DNA of 45,074 nt from Bacteroidales bacterium H5 (GCA_001701225.1 DAAQ01000049.1:32020-77093); one strand, 5' to 3'. Shown: positions 17,694 through 26,313, counted from the first letter of the stretch. Program-made: numbers and translations. Notes: generated by a model not told the origin, from the letters alone.

Positions 17694-18317
17694 ATGAAAC
17701 GTTTCGTCACCTCGCTCGTCATATCACTCTGCATCCTCGCATACGCCATCCCCGCCGCCGCACAGTTCCGCTGGGGCCCGTCGGTCGGTATGTCCGTGAA
17801 TAACCTCAAGTTCAAGCAAGAACTGTTCGATGTATCGAAGGGCATCGGCGGCTCGGCCGGTGTCAAGGCCGAGATGATGTTTCCGGGCATAGGCTTCGGA
17901 CTCGACATGGGCCTCTATTACGAGCAGCGCGCCGCCACCCTCGACCTGGGGCAGAAACTGATATGGAGCTCCGAGGGGTACGGCAAGGAGAAAATCTGGC
18001 TGCACTCCATAGACATCCCCTTCAACCTCAAATTCAAATGGACCCGTATGCAGGGCCTCGAGGACTATATCGCGCCCTTTGTCTTCGGCGGCCCCGTCTT
18101 CACCATCCAGGCCGGACACTCGAAATGCGACGCCCTCAAGTATTCGGGCGGCGACGTGTCGCTCATCGTTGGCGGCGGCTTCGAGCTCTACCGCCGCTGG
18201 CAGGTATCGGCATCATACACCTGGGGCATGACATACGCCCTCAAGACCCGACTGCTCACCGACCTGTCGGCCCGCAACCGCACCATCGACATCAAGGTGA
18301 CATATTTCCTGAAATAA
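17694..18317 (+). CDS. Outer-membrane beta-barrel protein (porin-like family)
   Basis: A 207-residue exported protein with a signal peptide ending near A-A-A-Q (residue 23) and then alternating hydrophobic strands typical of the OMP_b-brl_2 group. It starts F-R-W-G-P-S-V-G-M-S-V-N-N-L and ends with a strand I-D-I-K-V-T-Y-F-L-K that has an aromatic near the C-terminus, as expected for BamA-dependent barrels. About eight strands would fit the length. It is a paralogue of the gene at 40099-40740 with the same opening (F-G-P/W-G-P...V-N-x-L-x-F). Function is unknown; such proteins can be small barrels or adhesins. Confidence 0.85.
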   Translation: MKRFVTSLVISLCILAYAIPAAAQFRWGPSVGMSVNNLKFKQELFDVSKGIGGSAGVKAEMMFPGIGFGLDMGLYYEQRAATLDLGQKLIWSSEGYGKEKIWLHSIDIPFNLKFKWTRMQGLEDYIAPFVFGGPVFTIQAGHSKCDALKYSGGDVSLIVGGGFELYRRWQVSASYTWGMTYALKTRLLTDLSARNRTIDIKVTYFLK

Positions 18318-18349
18318 CCCACGCGGCACCCACTGCGCGACAATATCAC

Positions 18350-18385
18350 GGAGGCGGCATCATGCACACGCATGGCGCCGCCTCC
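18350..18385 (+). terminator. Hairpin after the beta-barrel gene
   Basis: Nine-base arms GGAGGCGGC (18350-18358) and GCCGCCTCC (18377-18385) enclose an inner ATGC/GCAT stem. It lies 33 bases past the stop. There is no T-tract, so it may stabilise the mRNA end rather than terminate by itself. Confidence 0.45.
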
Positions 18386-18399
18386 GCCGCATATACGGG

Positions 18400-18481
18400 A
18401 TGATGTATGGCGTGAACATTAACGCAGCTATTTTTGTTTAACATTCATAACAAAATTTTATTAATATCCACCATACATCAT
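18400..18481. repeat. 11-bp inverted repeat bracketing the ureE promoter (possible operator)
   Basis: ATGATGTATGG at 18400-18410 is repeated in perfect inverse as CCATACATCAT at 18471-18481. The left copy overlaps the expected -33 region and the right copy ends 3 bases before the ureE start codon. The left arm lies upstream of the predicted transcription start, so an RNA hairpin is unlikely and a DNA-binding regulator with two sites is the better idea. No regulator gene is adjacent. Function is inferred. Confidence 0.5.
18429..18436 (+). promoter_or_regulatory. -7 element TATTTTTG for the urease accessory/nickel operon
   Basis: TATTTTTG matches TAnnTTTG and would start transcription near 18443, about 42 bases before the ureE ATG. 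No good -33 TTTG is present, which would fit a promoter that needs an activator or is otherwise regulated. Confidence 0.55.
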
Positions 18482-18484
18482 ATT

Positions 18485-19039
18485 ATGGAAGTCATTACCG
18501 AAATCATTGGCAACATCCACCAGCCGGAATGGGCCGCCAAGGTCAAGGACATGCATGTCGAGAACCTCTATCTCGACCAGTGGACGGCTCAGAAAAGCCG
18601 TTTCCTCGTCACGAGCGACCATGGCAACGAATACCCCATAGCCCTGAAAAGAGGCTCGCGTGTAGCCGACGGCGACATCGTGGCCCTTGATCCCGTCAAG
18701 GGCAATGCCACAGTGCTTCGTCTCGACCTGAGCAATGTCCTGGTCATAGAGATGGGGGGACTCGTAGACCGCACTCCCGAAGAGATTATCCGCATCTCGG
18801 TCGAACTGGGGCACGCCCTCGGCAACCAGCACTGGCCCGCAGTGGTCAAGGGCACCAAGGTATATGTGCCCCTGACCGTAGACAAGAAAGTGATGCTCAG
18901 TGTCATGGAGACACACAACATCGAGGGTATCACCTATGAGTTCCAGCCGGGCACCGACATCATTCCCTACCTCGCCCCCCACGAGATCCGCCGTCTATTC
19001 GGCGGCGCGTCGCACGAGAGCCACTCACACGTTCACTGA
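18485..19039 (+). CDS. ureE: Urease accessory protein UreE (nickel chaperone)
   Basis: A 184-residue cytoplasmic nickel metallochaperone that delivers Ni2+ to the UreG-UreF-UreD complex. The N-terminal peptide-binding domain carries the L-Y-L-D-Q-W and K-R-G-S-R-V-A-D-G-D-I patterns. The metal-binding domain has H-A-L-G-N-Q-H-W-P and an E-x-H-x-I-x-G motif, including the conserved dimer-interface His. The protein ends in a short His-rich tail (S-H-E-S-H-S-H-V-H) able to hold extra metal. The ATG at 18485 is chosen because upstream in-frame codons lie in the AT-rich leader. It is the first gene of the accessory operon; ureF follows after 21 bases. Confidence 0.93.
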   Translation: MEVITEIIGNIHQPEWAAKVKDMHVENLYLDQWTAQKSRFLVTSDHGNEYPIALKRGSRVADGDIVALDPVKGNATVLRLDLSNVLVIEMGGLVDRTPEEIIRISVELGHALGNQHWPAVVKGTKVYVPLTVDKKVMLSVMETHNIEGITYEFQPGTDIIPYLAPHEIRRLFGGASHESHSHVH

Positions 19040-19060
19040 CCACATATATCCACCGCTGTC

Positions 19061-19741
19061 ATGAAGATAATGCATCTGCTCCAGATGACCGACTCGACAT
19101 TCCCGGTCGGCACCTTCTCGTTCTCCAACGGACTTGAGACCGCCTCGCACCTCGGGGTGGTGCATGATGCCGCGACCCTCGAGCAATACACCCGCTCGGT
19201 GGCGAGACAGGGTGCATTCTCAGACGGCGTGGCAGCCCTCATGGCCTTCCGCGCCGCAAAGGCCGGAGACCTCGAGGAGGTGGAACGCACCGACAGGGAG
19301 CTGATGCTGTTCAAGATGAACGACGAAGCCCGCATGATGCTGCAGCGCATGGGCAAGAAGCTGGCCGAGCTGGCCGTGAGGCTCTTTCCCGACGACACGC
19401 TGATAGCCTCGTGGCTCGGACACATCCGGGAAGGCTCCACTCCCGGCTCATATCCCGTGGCGCAGGGACTGTCGTTTGCCTCCTCCGGCCTCGGCGAGGA
19501 CGAGCTCTTCGCCTCGCACCAGTATGGTGTCATCAACATGGTGCTGAGCGCCGCGCTGAGATGCGTCAGGGTCTCGCACTACGATACACAGCTCATACTG
19601 CAACGGCTGTGCGCCGAGTCGGACGCGCTCTACGAAGAGGCCCGCGTCATGACATTCGACGACATGAACTGCTTCGTGCCCGAGATGGATATATTCGCGT
19701 CGCTGCACGAGAAAGGCAACATGCGCATGTTCATGAACTGA
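19061..19741 (+). CDS. ureF: Urease accessory protein UreF
   Basis: A 226-residue all-helical protein that links UreD to UreG in the urease activation complex and controls GTP-driven nickel transfer. The start (L-L-Q-M-T-D-S-T-F-P-V-G-T-F-S-F-S-N-G-L-E) is a strong family signature, and later G-S-Y-P-V-A-Q-G-L and the helix with A-L-R-C-V-R-x-S-H agree. The length is usual for the family. The gene lies between ureE and ureG with spacings of 21 and 41 bases. Confidence 0.94.
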   Translation: MKIMHLLQMTDSTFPVGTFSFSNGLETASHLGVVHDAATLEQYTRSVARQGAFSDGVAALMAFRAAKAGDLEEVERTDRELMLFKMNDEARMMLQRMGKKLAELAVRLFPDDTLIASWLGHIREGSTPGSYPVAQGLSFASSGLGEDELFASHQYGVINMVLSAALRCVRVSHYDTQLILQRLCAESDALYEEARVMTFDDMNCFVPEMDIFASLHEKGNMRMFMN

Positions 19742-19782
19742 CAAAACAAACCCACAACAGAACAAACCCGCAACAACACATT

Positions 19783-20400
19783 ATGTCAACCTGTAGAATA
19801 GGCATAGGCGGCCCCGTAGGCTCGGGCAAGACCGCCATAATCGAGGCCATCACTCCCCGTCTGCTCGAGAGGGGCATGAAGGTGCTCATCATCACCAACG
19901 ACATCGTGACAACCGAAGATGCCAAGCATGTACGCAAGACCCTCAAAGGAATCCTGCTCGAGGACATGATCATCGGCGTCGAGACAGGCGCATGCCCCCA
20001 CACCGCCGTGCGCGAGGACCCGTCGATGAACATCGCCGCCGTCGAGGAGATGGAGGCCAAGTTTCCCGACGCCGACATCGTGCTCATCGAGTCGGGCGGT
20101 GACAACCTGACGCTGACCTTCTCGCCCGCGTTGGTAGACTTCTTCATCTATGTCATCGACGTGGCCGCCGGTGACAAGATACCCCGCAAGGATGGTCCCG
20201 GCATATCGCAGAGCGACATCCTGGTCATCAACAAGACCGACCTCGCGCCCTACGTGCACGCCTCGCTCGAGGTGATGGACCACGACAGCCGCCTGATGCG
20301 TCCCGGCAAGCCGTTCGTGTTCACCAACGCCATGACCGGCGAGGGCATCGACGAGCTTGTCGACCTCATCTTCAAGATGGCGCTTTTCGACAAGAAATAA
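19783..20400 (+). CDS. ureG: Urease accessory GTPase UreG
   Basis: A 205-residue SIMIBI-class GTPase that powers insertion of nickel and the lysine carbamate into apo-urease. The P-loop is G-G-P-V-G-S-G-K-T (about 8-16), the metal-binding C-P-H motif appears in G-A-C-P-H-T-A-V-R-E-D-P-S-M-N, and the guanine-specificity motif is N-K-T-D-L-A-P. The family strings E-S-G-G-D-N-L and D-V-A-A-G-D-K-I-P-R-K are intact. The reading frame is open further upstream into ureF, but homology begins at the ATG at 19783. All key residues are present, so it should be active. Confidence 0.96.
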   Translation: MSTCRIGIGGPVGSGKTAIIEAITPRLLERGMKVLIITNDIVTTEDAKHVRKTLKGILLEDMIIGVETGACPHTAVREDPSMNIAAVEEMEAKFPDADIVLIESGGDNLTLTFSPALVDFFIYVIDVAAGDKIPRKDGPGISQSDILVINKTDLAPYVHASLEVMDHDSRLMRPGKPFVFTNAMTGEGIDELVDLIFKMALFDKK

Positions 20401-20428
20401 CCTGAACCCACATAAAAGGACTACGACC

Positions 20429-21385
20429 ATGGCATTCCCCGAGACATACGAATATACCGACGTCGACATCGTGAGCTTTGACAAGGCTCGCGAGATGCAC
20501 CCCTATCTGGCCGTTCCGAGGGCCATGTATGTCGGCGCGCCCGGCAAGCACGGCTATCTCAGGATGGGATTCGAGCTCGACGGCTCGGGACGCTCGATTA
20601 TGCGCGACCTCGACCGCAGGGCACCGCTGATAGTGCAGCAGGAGCTCTATTTCGACGAGGAGCTTCCCGGGATGCCATGCGTCTATATCCTGTCGTCGGG
20701 AGGCCCCAACGTCGACGGCGACAGGTATCGCCAGATAATCACCCTCAAGAAGGACTCGATGGCCTTCGTCTCGACGGGCGCGGCCACAAAGCTGGCCCGG
20801 ATGCAGGACAACTACTCGGGACTGCTGCAGACAATCGAGCTCGACGAGGGCGCATATCTCGAATATCTGCCCGAACCCATCATACCGTGTGCCGACACAC
20901 GTTTCATCAGCGACACGTGCATGAGGGTACACCCCACGGCCACGGTCTTCTACTCGGAGATATTCATGGGGGGACGCAAGTACTACGGCGGGGGCGAGCT
21001 CTTCAGATATGACATCCTCTCGGTCTGCACCCACGGCGAGCGCCCGGACGGCGAACAGCTTTTCCGCGAGAAGTTTGTCATCAGCCCCAAGTCCTTCCCA
21101 ATACGCGACATCGGGGTGATGCACGGCTTCGACATATTCGCCAACGTGCTGGTGATGACCCCACAGGAGAACATTGCCCCCATCTACGACGCCACCGAGG
21201 CGTTCTACGACCCCAAGGCCCGGCTCGCTGCGGGAATAACCCATCTGCCCGGTGGGGCCGGACTGCTCTTCAAGGTTCTGGGCATGGAGACAGGGCCCGT
21301 GAAGAAGGTGGTCAGGGATTTCTGCTCGAAAGTGCGTATGCAGGTCAAAGGGAAACCCCTCCCCGCAGAGTTCCCCTGGAGATAA
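20429..21385 (+). CDS. ureD: Urease accessory protein UreD/UreH
   Basis: A 318-residue beta-rich scaffold that docks on the urease apoenzyme and provides the nickel tunnel from UreG/UreF. Recognition rests on S-T-G-A-A-T-K-L-A-R, Y-L-E-Y-L-P-E-P-I-I-P, the A-D-T-R-F segment, F-Y-S-E-I-F-x-G-G-R and the closing R-x-F-C-S-K-V-R. The sequence is more divergent than the other accessory genes, which is normal for UreD. The ATG at 20429 lies 28 bases after ureG; earlier in-frame codons overlap ureG and lack homology. A urea channel gene follows after 25 bases. Confidence 0.92.
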   Translation: MAFPETYEYTDVDIVSFDKAREMHPYLAVPRAMYVGAPGKHGYLRMGFELDGSGRSIMRDLDRRAPLIVQQELYFDEELPGMPCVYILSSGGPNVDGDRYRQIITLKKDSMAFVSTGAATKLARMQDNYSGLLQTIELDEGAYLEYLPEPIIPCADTRFISDTCMRVHPTATVFYSEIFMGGRKYYGGGELFRYDILSVCTHGERPDGEQLFREKFVISPKSFPIRDIGVMHGFDIFANVLVMTPQENIAPIYDATEAFYDPKARLAAGITHLPGGAGLLFKVLGMETGPVKKVVRDFCSKVRMQVKGKPLPAEFPWR

Positions 21386-21410
21386 CGGTTCACAAAAAAA
21401 TCCGAAAGAT

Positions 21411-22436
21411 ATGAATTTCAACCAAATCAAGACGGCTGTCACCTCAGTGCTCAACGGATCGGGCCAGGTGATGTTCCAGCAGAATGTCTGGACCGGCCTG
21501 CTGTTCCTTGCCGGAATCTTCTGGGGTTCGTACGAGTGTCACACGCCACAGGTGGCATGGGGCGCCGTGGTCGGCCTCATAGTGTCAACCGTGGCAGGCT
21601 ACCTGACCGAGCCGGACAAGACCGCGGGCAAAGAGGGCCTGTGGGGATTCAACGGCATACTTGTGGGATGCGCCTTCCCCACATTCCTCGACAACACATG
21701 GCTGATGTGGGCGGCAATGATATTCTGTGCCATGCTTTCGACATGGGTACGCACCGGGCTCAACAATGTTATGGCCCCGTCAAAGGTCAACTCACTCACC
21801 TTCCCCTTCGTGATGCTGACATGGATATTCCTTCTTGCCTCGCGCATAATGGACGGCATAGCCCCGGCATCGCTCTCCGAGCCCGAGCTGACCGAGCACT
21901 TCAATTTCGTGCTCGACACCTCGTTCGGCTCGCTTGTGGTCTACTGGCTCAAGGGGATATCGCAGGTCTTCCTCATCGACTCGTGGGTCACCGGCATCTT
22001 CTTCCTCGCCGCCCTCGCGGTCAACAGCCGCTGGGCTGCCCTCTGGGCTGCGATAGGCTCGGCTCTGTCCCTGGCCATGGCCTTACTGTTCAAGGCCGAC
22101 GCCTCAGACATCACGGCCGGACTCTTCGGCTTCAGCCCCGTGCTTACGGCCATCGCCATAGGCTGCACATTCAACAAGCCCAACATCAAGTCGGCGGTAT
22201 GGACACTTGTGGCCATAATCGCCACCGTATTCGTCCAGGCAGGGATGGATATGTTCTTCCAGCCCTTCGGACTTCCCACACTCACCGGCCCCTTCTGCGT
22301 CACCACATGGCTCTTCCTGCTGCCTCTCTACAAGTTCAGTGTTCCGGCCCCCAAACACAACGAATGGCACTCGCAGTGGGAGACATTTGTCGACGACCTG
22401 CGCCGCGACGAGCACGACATTGACAACCGTAAATAA
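21411..22436 (+). CDS. Urea transporter (UT family channel)
   Basis: A 341-residue integral membrane protein of the UT family, which forms trimeric channels that pass urea down its gradient. The two pseudo-repeats are visible: G-L-W-G-F-N-G-I-L-V-G-C-A-F-P-T-F in the first half and G-L-F-G-F-S-P-V-L-T-A-I-A-I-G in the second, each followed by the L-T-F-P / L-T-G-P filter motif (S-L-T-F-P-F-V and T-L-T-G-P-F-C-V-T-T-W). About ten membrane helices fit the length. It is placed between ureD and the nickel importer genes, so urea entry and nickel supply are encoded in one transcript. Confidence 0.93.
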   Translation: MNFNQIKTAVTSVLNGSGQVMFQQNVWTGLLFLAGIFWGSYECHTPQVAWGAVVGLIVSTVAGYLTEPDKTAGKEGLWGFNGILVGCAFPTFLDNTWLMWAAMIFCAMLSTWVRTGLNNVMAPSKVNSLTFPFVMLTWIFLLASRIMDGIAPASLSEPELTEHFNFVLDTSFGSLVVYWLKGISQVFLIDSWVTGIFFLAALAVNSRWAALWAAIGSALSLAMALLFKADASDITAGLFGFSPVLTAIAIGCTFNKPNIKSAVWTLVAIIATVFVQAGMDMFFQPFGLPTLTGPFCVTTWLFLLPLYKFSVPAPKHNEWHSQWETFVDDLRRDEHDIDNRK

Positions 22437-22460
22437 AGGAACAATCCAAAGACTACTCTC

Positions 22461-23426
22461 ATGCACATGGCAGACGCATTGGTTTCGCCCGCTGTAGCGG
22501 CCGGAGCCGGAGTGGCGGCGACAGCACTGATAGCCGTTGCGGCCACCAAGATAAAGAAGATCAGACGCGACGACATCGTGCCCCTGATGGGCGTGATGGG
22601 AGCATTCGTCTTTGCCGCGCAGATGATCAACTTCACCATCCCGGGCACAGGGTCGAGCGGTCACGTCATCGGCGGCGTGCTCCTCTCGGCCATCCTCGGC
22701 CCGTGGGCGGCGTTCATCACCCTCTGCTCGGTACTCATAATCCAATGCCTGGTATTTGCCGATGGGGGTCTCATGGCCCTCGGCTGCAACATCATCAACA
22801 TGGCCGCGACATCGTGCCTGCTGGCCTATCCCCTCATCTACCGCCCCATAGCCGGACGCGGCCCCAAGCCGTGGCGCATCATGGCCGCCTCGGTGACCGC
22901 CTCTGTCCTGGCGCTCGAGGTCGGCGCCCTCGGCGTGACACTCGAGACCGAGATATCGGGCATAACCGCCCTCCCCGTCCCGACATTCCTTGCGTTCATG
23001 CTCCCCATCCATCTCGCCATCGGCGCGGTCGAGGGGATAGCCACCGGCGCGGTGCTCTGTTTTGTGGCCAGATACAGGCCAGAGACCCTGTATGATGCCG
23101 CGACAGACACAGAGCGCACCACACGCAGCTCGCGCAAGGTCATCTGGGGTTTCGTCATCGGAGCCCTGGTACTCGGAGGCGCCTTCACATGGATCGCATC
23201 ATCATTCCCTGACGGGCTCGAATGGTCGATAGAGCGTACCTCGGGGCTCACCGACCTCCCCTCGGCCATACCCGCCACTGCCGTGATGCCTGACTATGAC
23301 TCGACCTTCGCAGGCATCATCGGCGCCACCATCGTCATGATAATGCTCTGGGCCATAACCGCGCTGCTGTTGCGGCGCACCCCGGCAACGGCCCGCAAGA
23401 GGGCGGAACAAAACGGCAAGAAATGA
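22461..23426 (+). CDS. nikMN: ECF-type nickel transporter S component NikMN (CbiM/NikM fused to a PDGLE domain)
   Basis: A 321-residue membrane protein that binds the metal ion in an energy-coupling-factor importer. The N-terminus begins Met-His-Met-Ala-Asp, and in NikM the free Met1 amine and His2 are metal ligands, so the start at 22461 is fixed by this need; the Met at position 3 would lose the site. The third ligand is probably H68 in G-S-S-G-H-V-I-G-G. About seven helices follow. The C-terminal part (about 225-305) is a NikN/CbiN-like module with P-D-G-L-E at 250-254 and a final helix. Cobalt specificity cannot be excluded from sequence alone, but the urease context argues for nickel. 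Confidence 0.92.
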   Translation: MHMADALVSPAVAAGAGVAATALIAVAATKIKKIRRDDIVPLMGVMGAFVFAAQMINFTIPGTGSSGHVIGGVLLSAILGPWAAFITLCSVLIIQCLVFADGGLMALGCNIINMAATSCLLAYPLIYRPIAGRGPKPWRIMAASVTASVLALEVGALGVTLETEISGITALPVPTFLAFMLPIHLAIGAVEGIATGAVLCFVARYRPETLYDAATDTERTTRSSRKVIWGFVIGALVLGGAFTWIASSFPDGLEWSIERTSGLTDLPSAIPATAVMPDYDSTFAGIIGATIVMIMLWAITALLLRRTPATARKRAEQNGKK

Positions 23427-24232
23427 AACCATCGCGTCTCGAACAGGCAATAGTCACCCTCAACGCGCGCCAGATGGCGGCTGATGATGACTCGCACATC
23501 GCAGGGATAGACCCGCGTGCGCTGCTTGTCGTGACACTGTTCTATCTTGTGGCCCTCCTCAGTGTGCCCGTGCGCAGCGCGGGGATGCTGATATGGTTTG
23601 CGGTCTATCCGATAGTCACCTCCCTGCTGGCCCATGTCGAATACGGACGCATCTTCTGCCAGTCGCTCTATGTGCTGCCGCTGCTTGTGGCCATCGGCAT
23701 ATTCAATCCATGGTTCGACCGTGACACGGCCTTCATGGCCGGGAATGTGGCGGTGAGCCGCGGCTGGGTCAGCTTTGTCTCCATCATCATCCGCGGCCTG
23801 CTGTCGGTACAGGCGCTTCTCCTGCTGATACGTGTGGCCGGATTCAACGGCATGTGCGGTGCCATGCGGCGACTCAAGGTGCCGAGGGTGCTGGTGACGC
23901 AGCTGCTCATGGTCTACCGCTATCTGAGCGTGCTGCTGGCCGAGGCACTGACAATGCACCGCGCCCGTCTGGCACGCGGATACGGCAATACCTCGTATGG
24001 TCCGAAAATGTGGGGCCCCTTCGTGGGACAGCTGATGCTTCGCACAGTCGAGCGCGCCCGATGCGTAGACATGGCCATGAAGGCGCGCGGTTTTGACGGC
24101 ACCCTCCCCACCGGTCCTGAAAAGCGCTGGACCACACCAGACACCGTTTATTGTCTCGCATGGATTCCGATTATCGCGGCCCTCCGCCTGGCCGACCTGT
24201 CGTCCATTATGTTGAACCTCCTGAAGATATGA
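23423..24232 (+). CDS. nikQ: ECF-type nickel transporter T component (CbiQ/NikQ)
   Basis: A 269-residue membrane protein that couples the ATPase to the substrate-binding NikMN. It begins with a short amphipathic region containing D-P-R-A, has about five to six helices, and carries the coupling-helix motifs typical of EcfT/CbiQ: R-A-R-L-A-R-G-Y-G and R-A-R-C-V-D-M-A-M-K-A-R-G-F-D-G, both of the A-R-G type that contact the ATPase. Its start overlaps the nikMN stop by four bases (ATGA), and nikO follows after 7 bases. Confidence 0.92.
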   Translation: MKPSRLEQAIVTLNARQMAADDDSHIAGIDPRALLVVTLFYLVALLSVPVRSAGMLIWFAVYPIVTSLLAHVEYGRIFCQSLYVLPLLVAIGIFNPWFDRDTAFMAGNVAVSRGWVSFVSIIIRGLLSVQALLLLIRVAGFNGMCGAMRRLKVPRVLVTQLLMVYRYLSVLLAEALTMHRARLARGYGNTSYGPKMWGPFVGQLMLRTVERARCVDMAMKARGFDGTLPTGPEKRWTTPDTVYCLAWIPIIAALRLADLSSIMLNLLKI

Positions 24233-24239
24233 CACCCCT

Positions 24240-24953
24240 ATGGCCACCGCACTCCGATTCAATGACGTTTGCTTCTCCTATCCGGGCGGACAGGAGGTGC
24301 TGCGCCATGTCTCGTTCGAGGTGGCAGAGGGTGAGAAAGTGGCCCTCGTGGGGCTGAACGGCTCGGGCAAATCTACCCTGCTCCTCCACACAAACGCCCT
24401 GCTCACCCCGGCCTCGGGCACTGTCGAGGTCAACGGCACAGTGATTGACCGCAAGAACGCCGACATGGCCCGCAAGGCCGTGGGTATGGTGTTCCAGAAC
24501 TCAGACGACCAGCTCTTCATGCCCACCGTCGAGGCCGATGTCGCATTCGGCCCGCGTAACATGGGGCTCGCAGAGTCCGAGGTTGACGCGCGCGTGGAAC
24601 GTGCCCTCGCCATGACAGGCTGCACGGCACTGCGCAAGCGTCCTCCATTCCAGCTCTCGGGAGGTCAGAAACGCATGGTCTCCATAGCCACCGTGCTGTC
24701 TATGAAGCCCGGCATACTCGTGTTCGACGAGCCCACCTCGGGGCTCGATTTCGCCGCACGCGCGCAGTTCATCGGCATCGTCGACCGTCTCCCCCACACC
24801 CTGCTCATGTCGAGCCACGACATGGAGCTCGTGGCCCGACTGTGCAGCCGTGCCATAGTCATGAACCATGGCCGCATCACATACGACGGCCCGGTCGACA
24901 CACTCCCCTATCCGACAATAACCGACTTAAATGGCCTGAATCATGAAGAATGA
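24240..24953 (+). CDS. nikO: ECF-type nickel transporter ATPase (CbiO/NikO)
   Basis: A 237-residue ABC ATPase. Walker A is G-L-N-G-S-G-K-S-T (38-46), the signature is L-S-G-G-Q-K-R, Walker B is I-L-V-F-D-E-P-T-S-G-L-D and the switch His is in S-S-H-D-M-E-L. The Q-loop has the F-Q-N-S-D-D-Q-L-F form common in CbiO/EcfA proteins. With one ATPase gene, a homodimer would drive the NikMN-NikQ complex. The last 11 bases overlap the start of the MFS transporter gene, tying that gene to the nickel operon. Confidence 0.94.
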   Translation: MATALRFNDVCFSYPGGQEVLRHVSFEVAEGEKVALVGLNGSGKSTLLLHTNALLTPASGTVEVNGTVIDRKNADMARKAVGMVFQNSDDQLFMPTVEADVAFGPRNMGLAESEVDARVERALAMTGCTALRKRPPFQLSGGQKRMVSIATVLSMKPGILVFDEPTSGLDFAARAQFIGIVDRLPHTLLMSSHDMELVARLCSRAIVMNHGRITYDGPVDTLPYPTITDLNGLNHEE

Positions 24954-26313
24954 CCGTACGCAGACACCCGTCAACATGGCCGACATGCCTCTGGGCATGC
25001 GCCAGATAAGCATTGTGCTGATAGCTTCGCTGGGGCAGTTCATCGGCCAGGGACTGGCCACGCTCGTCGGCATTGTCATCCCCCTGATGCAGCTGGCAGC
25101 CCACCCCGAGCTCTCGGCCGGGCTGCAGGGACTCATGGGGTGCATATCGCTGATAGGCATTATGATAGGCACCGTTGTGTTCGGGCGCCTGAGCGACCGC
25201 TATGGCTACCTGCTCTTCTTCAGGCTCTGTCCCCTCATCATCGCCGTGTCATCGCTGGTGGCCGTGTTCGTCCCAACCGTGACGGTGGTGCTGGTGTGTC
25301 TCTTCCTGATGGGATTCGCCATCGGCGGCGAGTACAGCCTCGACCCCGACTACATATCCGAGCTCATGCCGGTCAAGTGGCGCGTCTACATGGTAGGAGT
25401 GGCCAAGGCTCTCGCGTCGGCCGGAAGCGCCGTCGTGGCCGCCGTGTGCTATTTCTGGATCATACGCAAGGGGAATCCCGGGATATGGCCCGACCTCTTC
25501 CTCATCATCACCGCTATCTCGGCACTGATGCTGCTGTTGCGCATAGGATTTGCCCAGAGCCCGCAATGGCTGATGAGCCACGGACGCAAGGCCGAGGCCG
25601 AGGCTGCCGTGCGTAAGCTGCTCGGCCCTGACGTGGTGATGGAGGCCGCTCCAAAGGCGGTCTCACACGCTCCCGCCAAGGAGAGCTTCGGGGAGTTCAT
25701 ACGAAATAATTTCTCCAAGATAATCCTCACGGGGGTACCCTGGGCATGCGAGGGGCTCGGTGTCTACGGCATCGGCATCTTCCTGCCCGTGCTCATAATG
25801 AGCTTCCATCTCGACACTCTCCCGGCCTCGGCCACGCAGCTCGAGCACATCACCCATTCGGTCGGCCTCACATTCGTGCTATGCCTGGTGATGATGGTGG
25901 GCTTCGCATTCGGCATAATGATGCTGCGGCGCGCGGGGCACCTGAAGATGCAGACCGTAGGGTTCTGGATGAGCGCGGCGGGACTGGGGCTACTCATGTG
26001 CGCCTACCTCATGCACTGGCCCGCATGGATAGCCATAGGTGGATTCGTCATCTTCGAGATATTCCTCAACGCCGGGCCGCACCTCATCACCTTTATCCTC
26101 CCAAGCAGCATCTATCCTGTCGATGACAGGGGCACAGGCTCGGGTATCGCGGCGAGCGTCGGCAAGTCCGGGGCGGTCATCGGCGCATTCATCATCCCCG
26201 TATTGCTCAAATGGGGTGGCGCGACGCTCGTGCTCATCGTCTCCATCGCCGTCATGGTGCTCGGAGCCCTCGTCACCTCAATCATGGGACGCGTCGTATC
26301 GAAGGAGAACTGA
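24943..26313 (+). CDS. MFS transporter of unknown substrate, co-transcribed with the nickel importer
   Basis: A 456-residue, 12-helix major-facilitator protein. The loop between helices 2 and 3 reads G-R-L-S-D-R-Y-G, the classical MFS motif; helix 4 has G-G-E-Y-S-L-D-P-D-Y-I-S-E, and the central loop has Q-S-P-Q-W-L, a P-E-S-P-R-W-L-like signature of the sugar/metabolite porter branch. The second half contains G-R-G/D-R-G-T-G-S-G-I-A-A-S-V-G-K. Substrate cannot be predicted. Its first ATG lies inside the last codons of nikO (11-base overlap), so it is very likely translated from the same mRNA. A role in nickel, urea or ammonia balance is possible only by context. A hairpin follows 16 bases after its stop. 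Confidence 0.82.
   Translation: MKNDRTQTPVNMADMPLGMRQISIVLIASLGQFIGQGLATLVGIVIPLMQLAAHPELSAGLQGLMGCISLIGIMIGTVVFGRLSDRYGYLLFFRLCPLIIAVSSLVAVFVPTVTVVLVCLFLMGFAIGGEYSLDPDYISELMPVKWRVYMVGVAKALASAGSAVVAAVCYFWIIRKGNPGIWPDLFLIITAISALMLLLRIGFAQSPQWLMSHGRKAEAEAAVRKLLGPDVVMEAAPKAVSHAPAKESFGEFIRNNFSKIILTGVPWACEGLGVYGIGIFLPVLIMSFHLDTLPASATQLEHITHSVGLTFVLCLVMMVGFAFGIMMLRRAGHLKMQTVGFWMSAAGLGLLMCAYLMHWPAWIAIGGFVIFEIFLNAGPHLITFILPSSIYPVDDRGTGSGIAASVGKSGAVIGAFIIPVLLKWGGATLVLIVSIAVMVLGALVTSIMGRVVSKEN

Noticed and set aside
18318..18484. A nickel/cobalt riboswitch ahead of ureE
   Set aside because: The predicted leader is only about 42 bases and I see no conserved multi-stem structure; the inverted repeat lies partly upstream of the transcription start.
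19411..19782. Upstream in-frame extension of ureG into ureF
   Set aside because: The extra 124 codons read ureF in another frame, and UreG homology begins exactly at the ATG at 19783.
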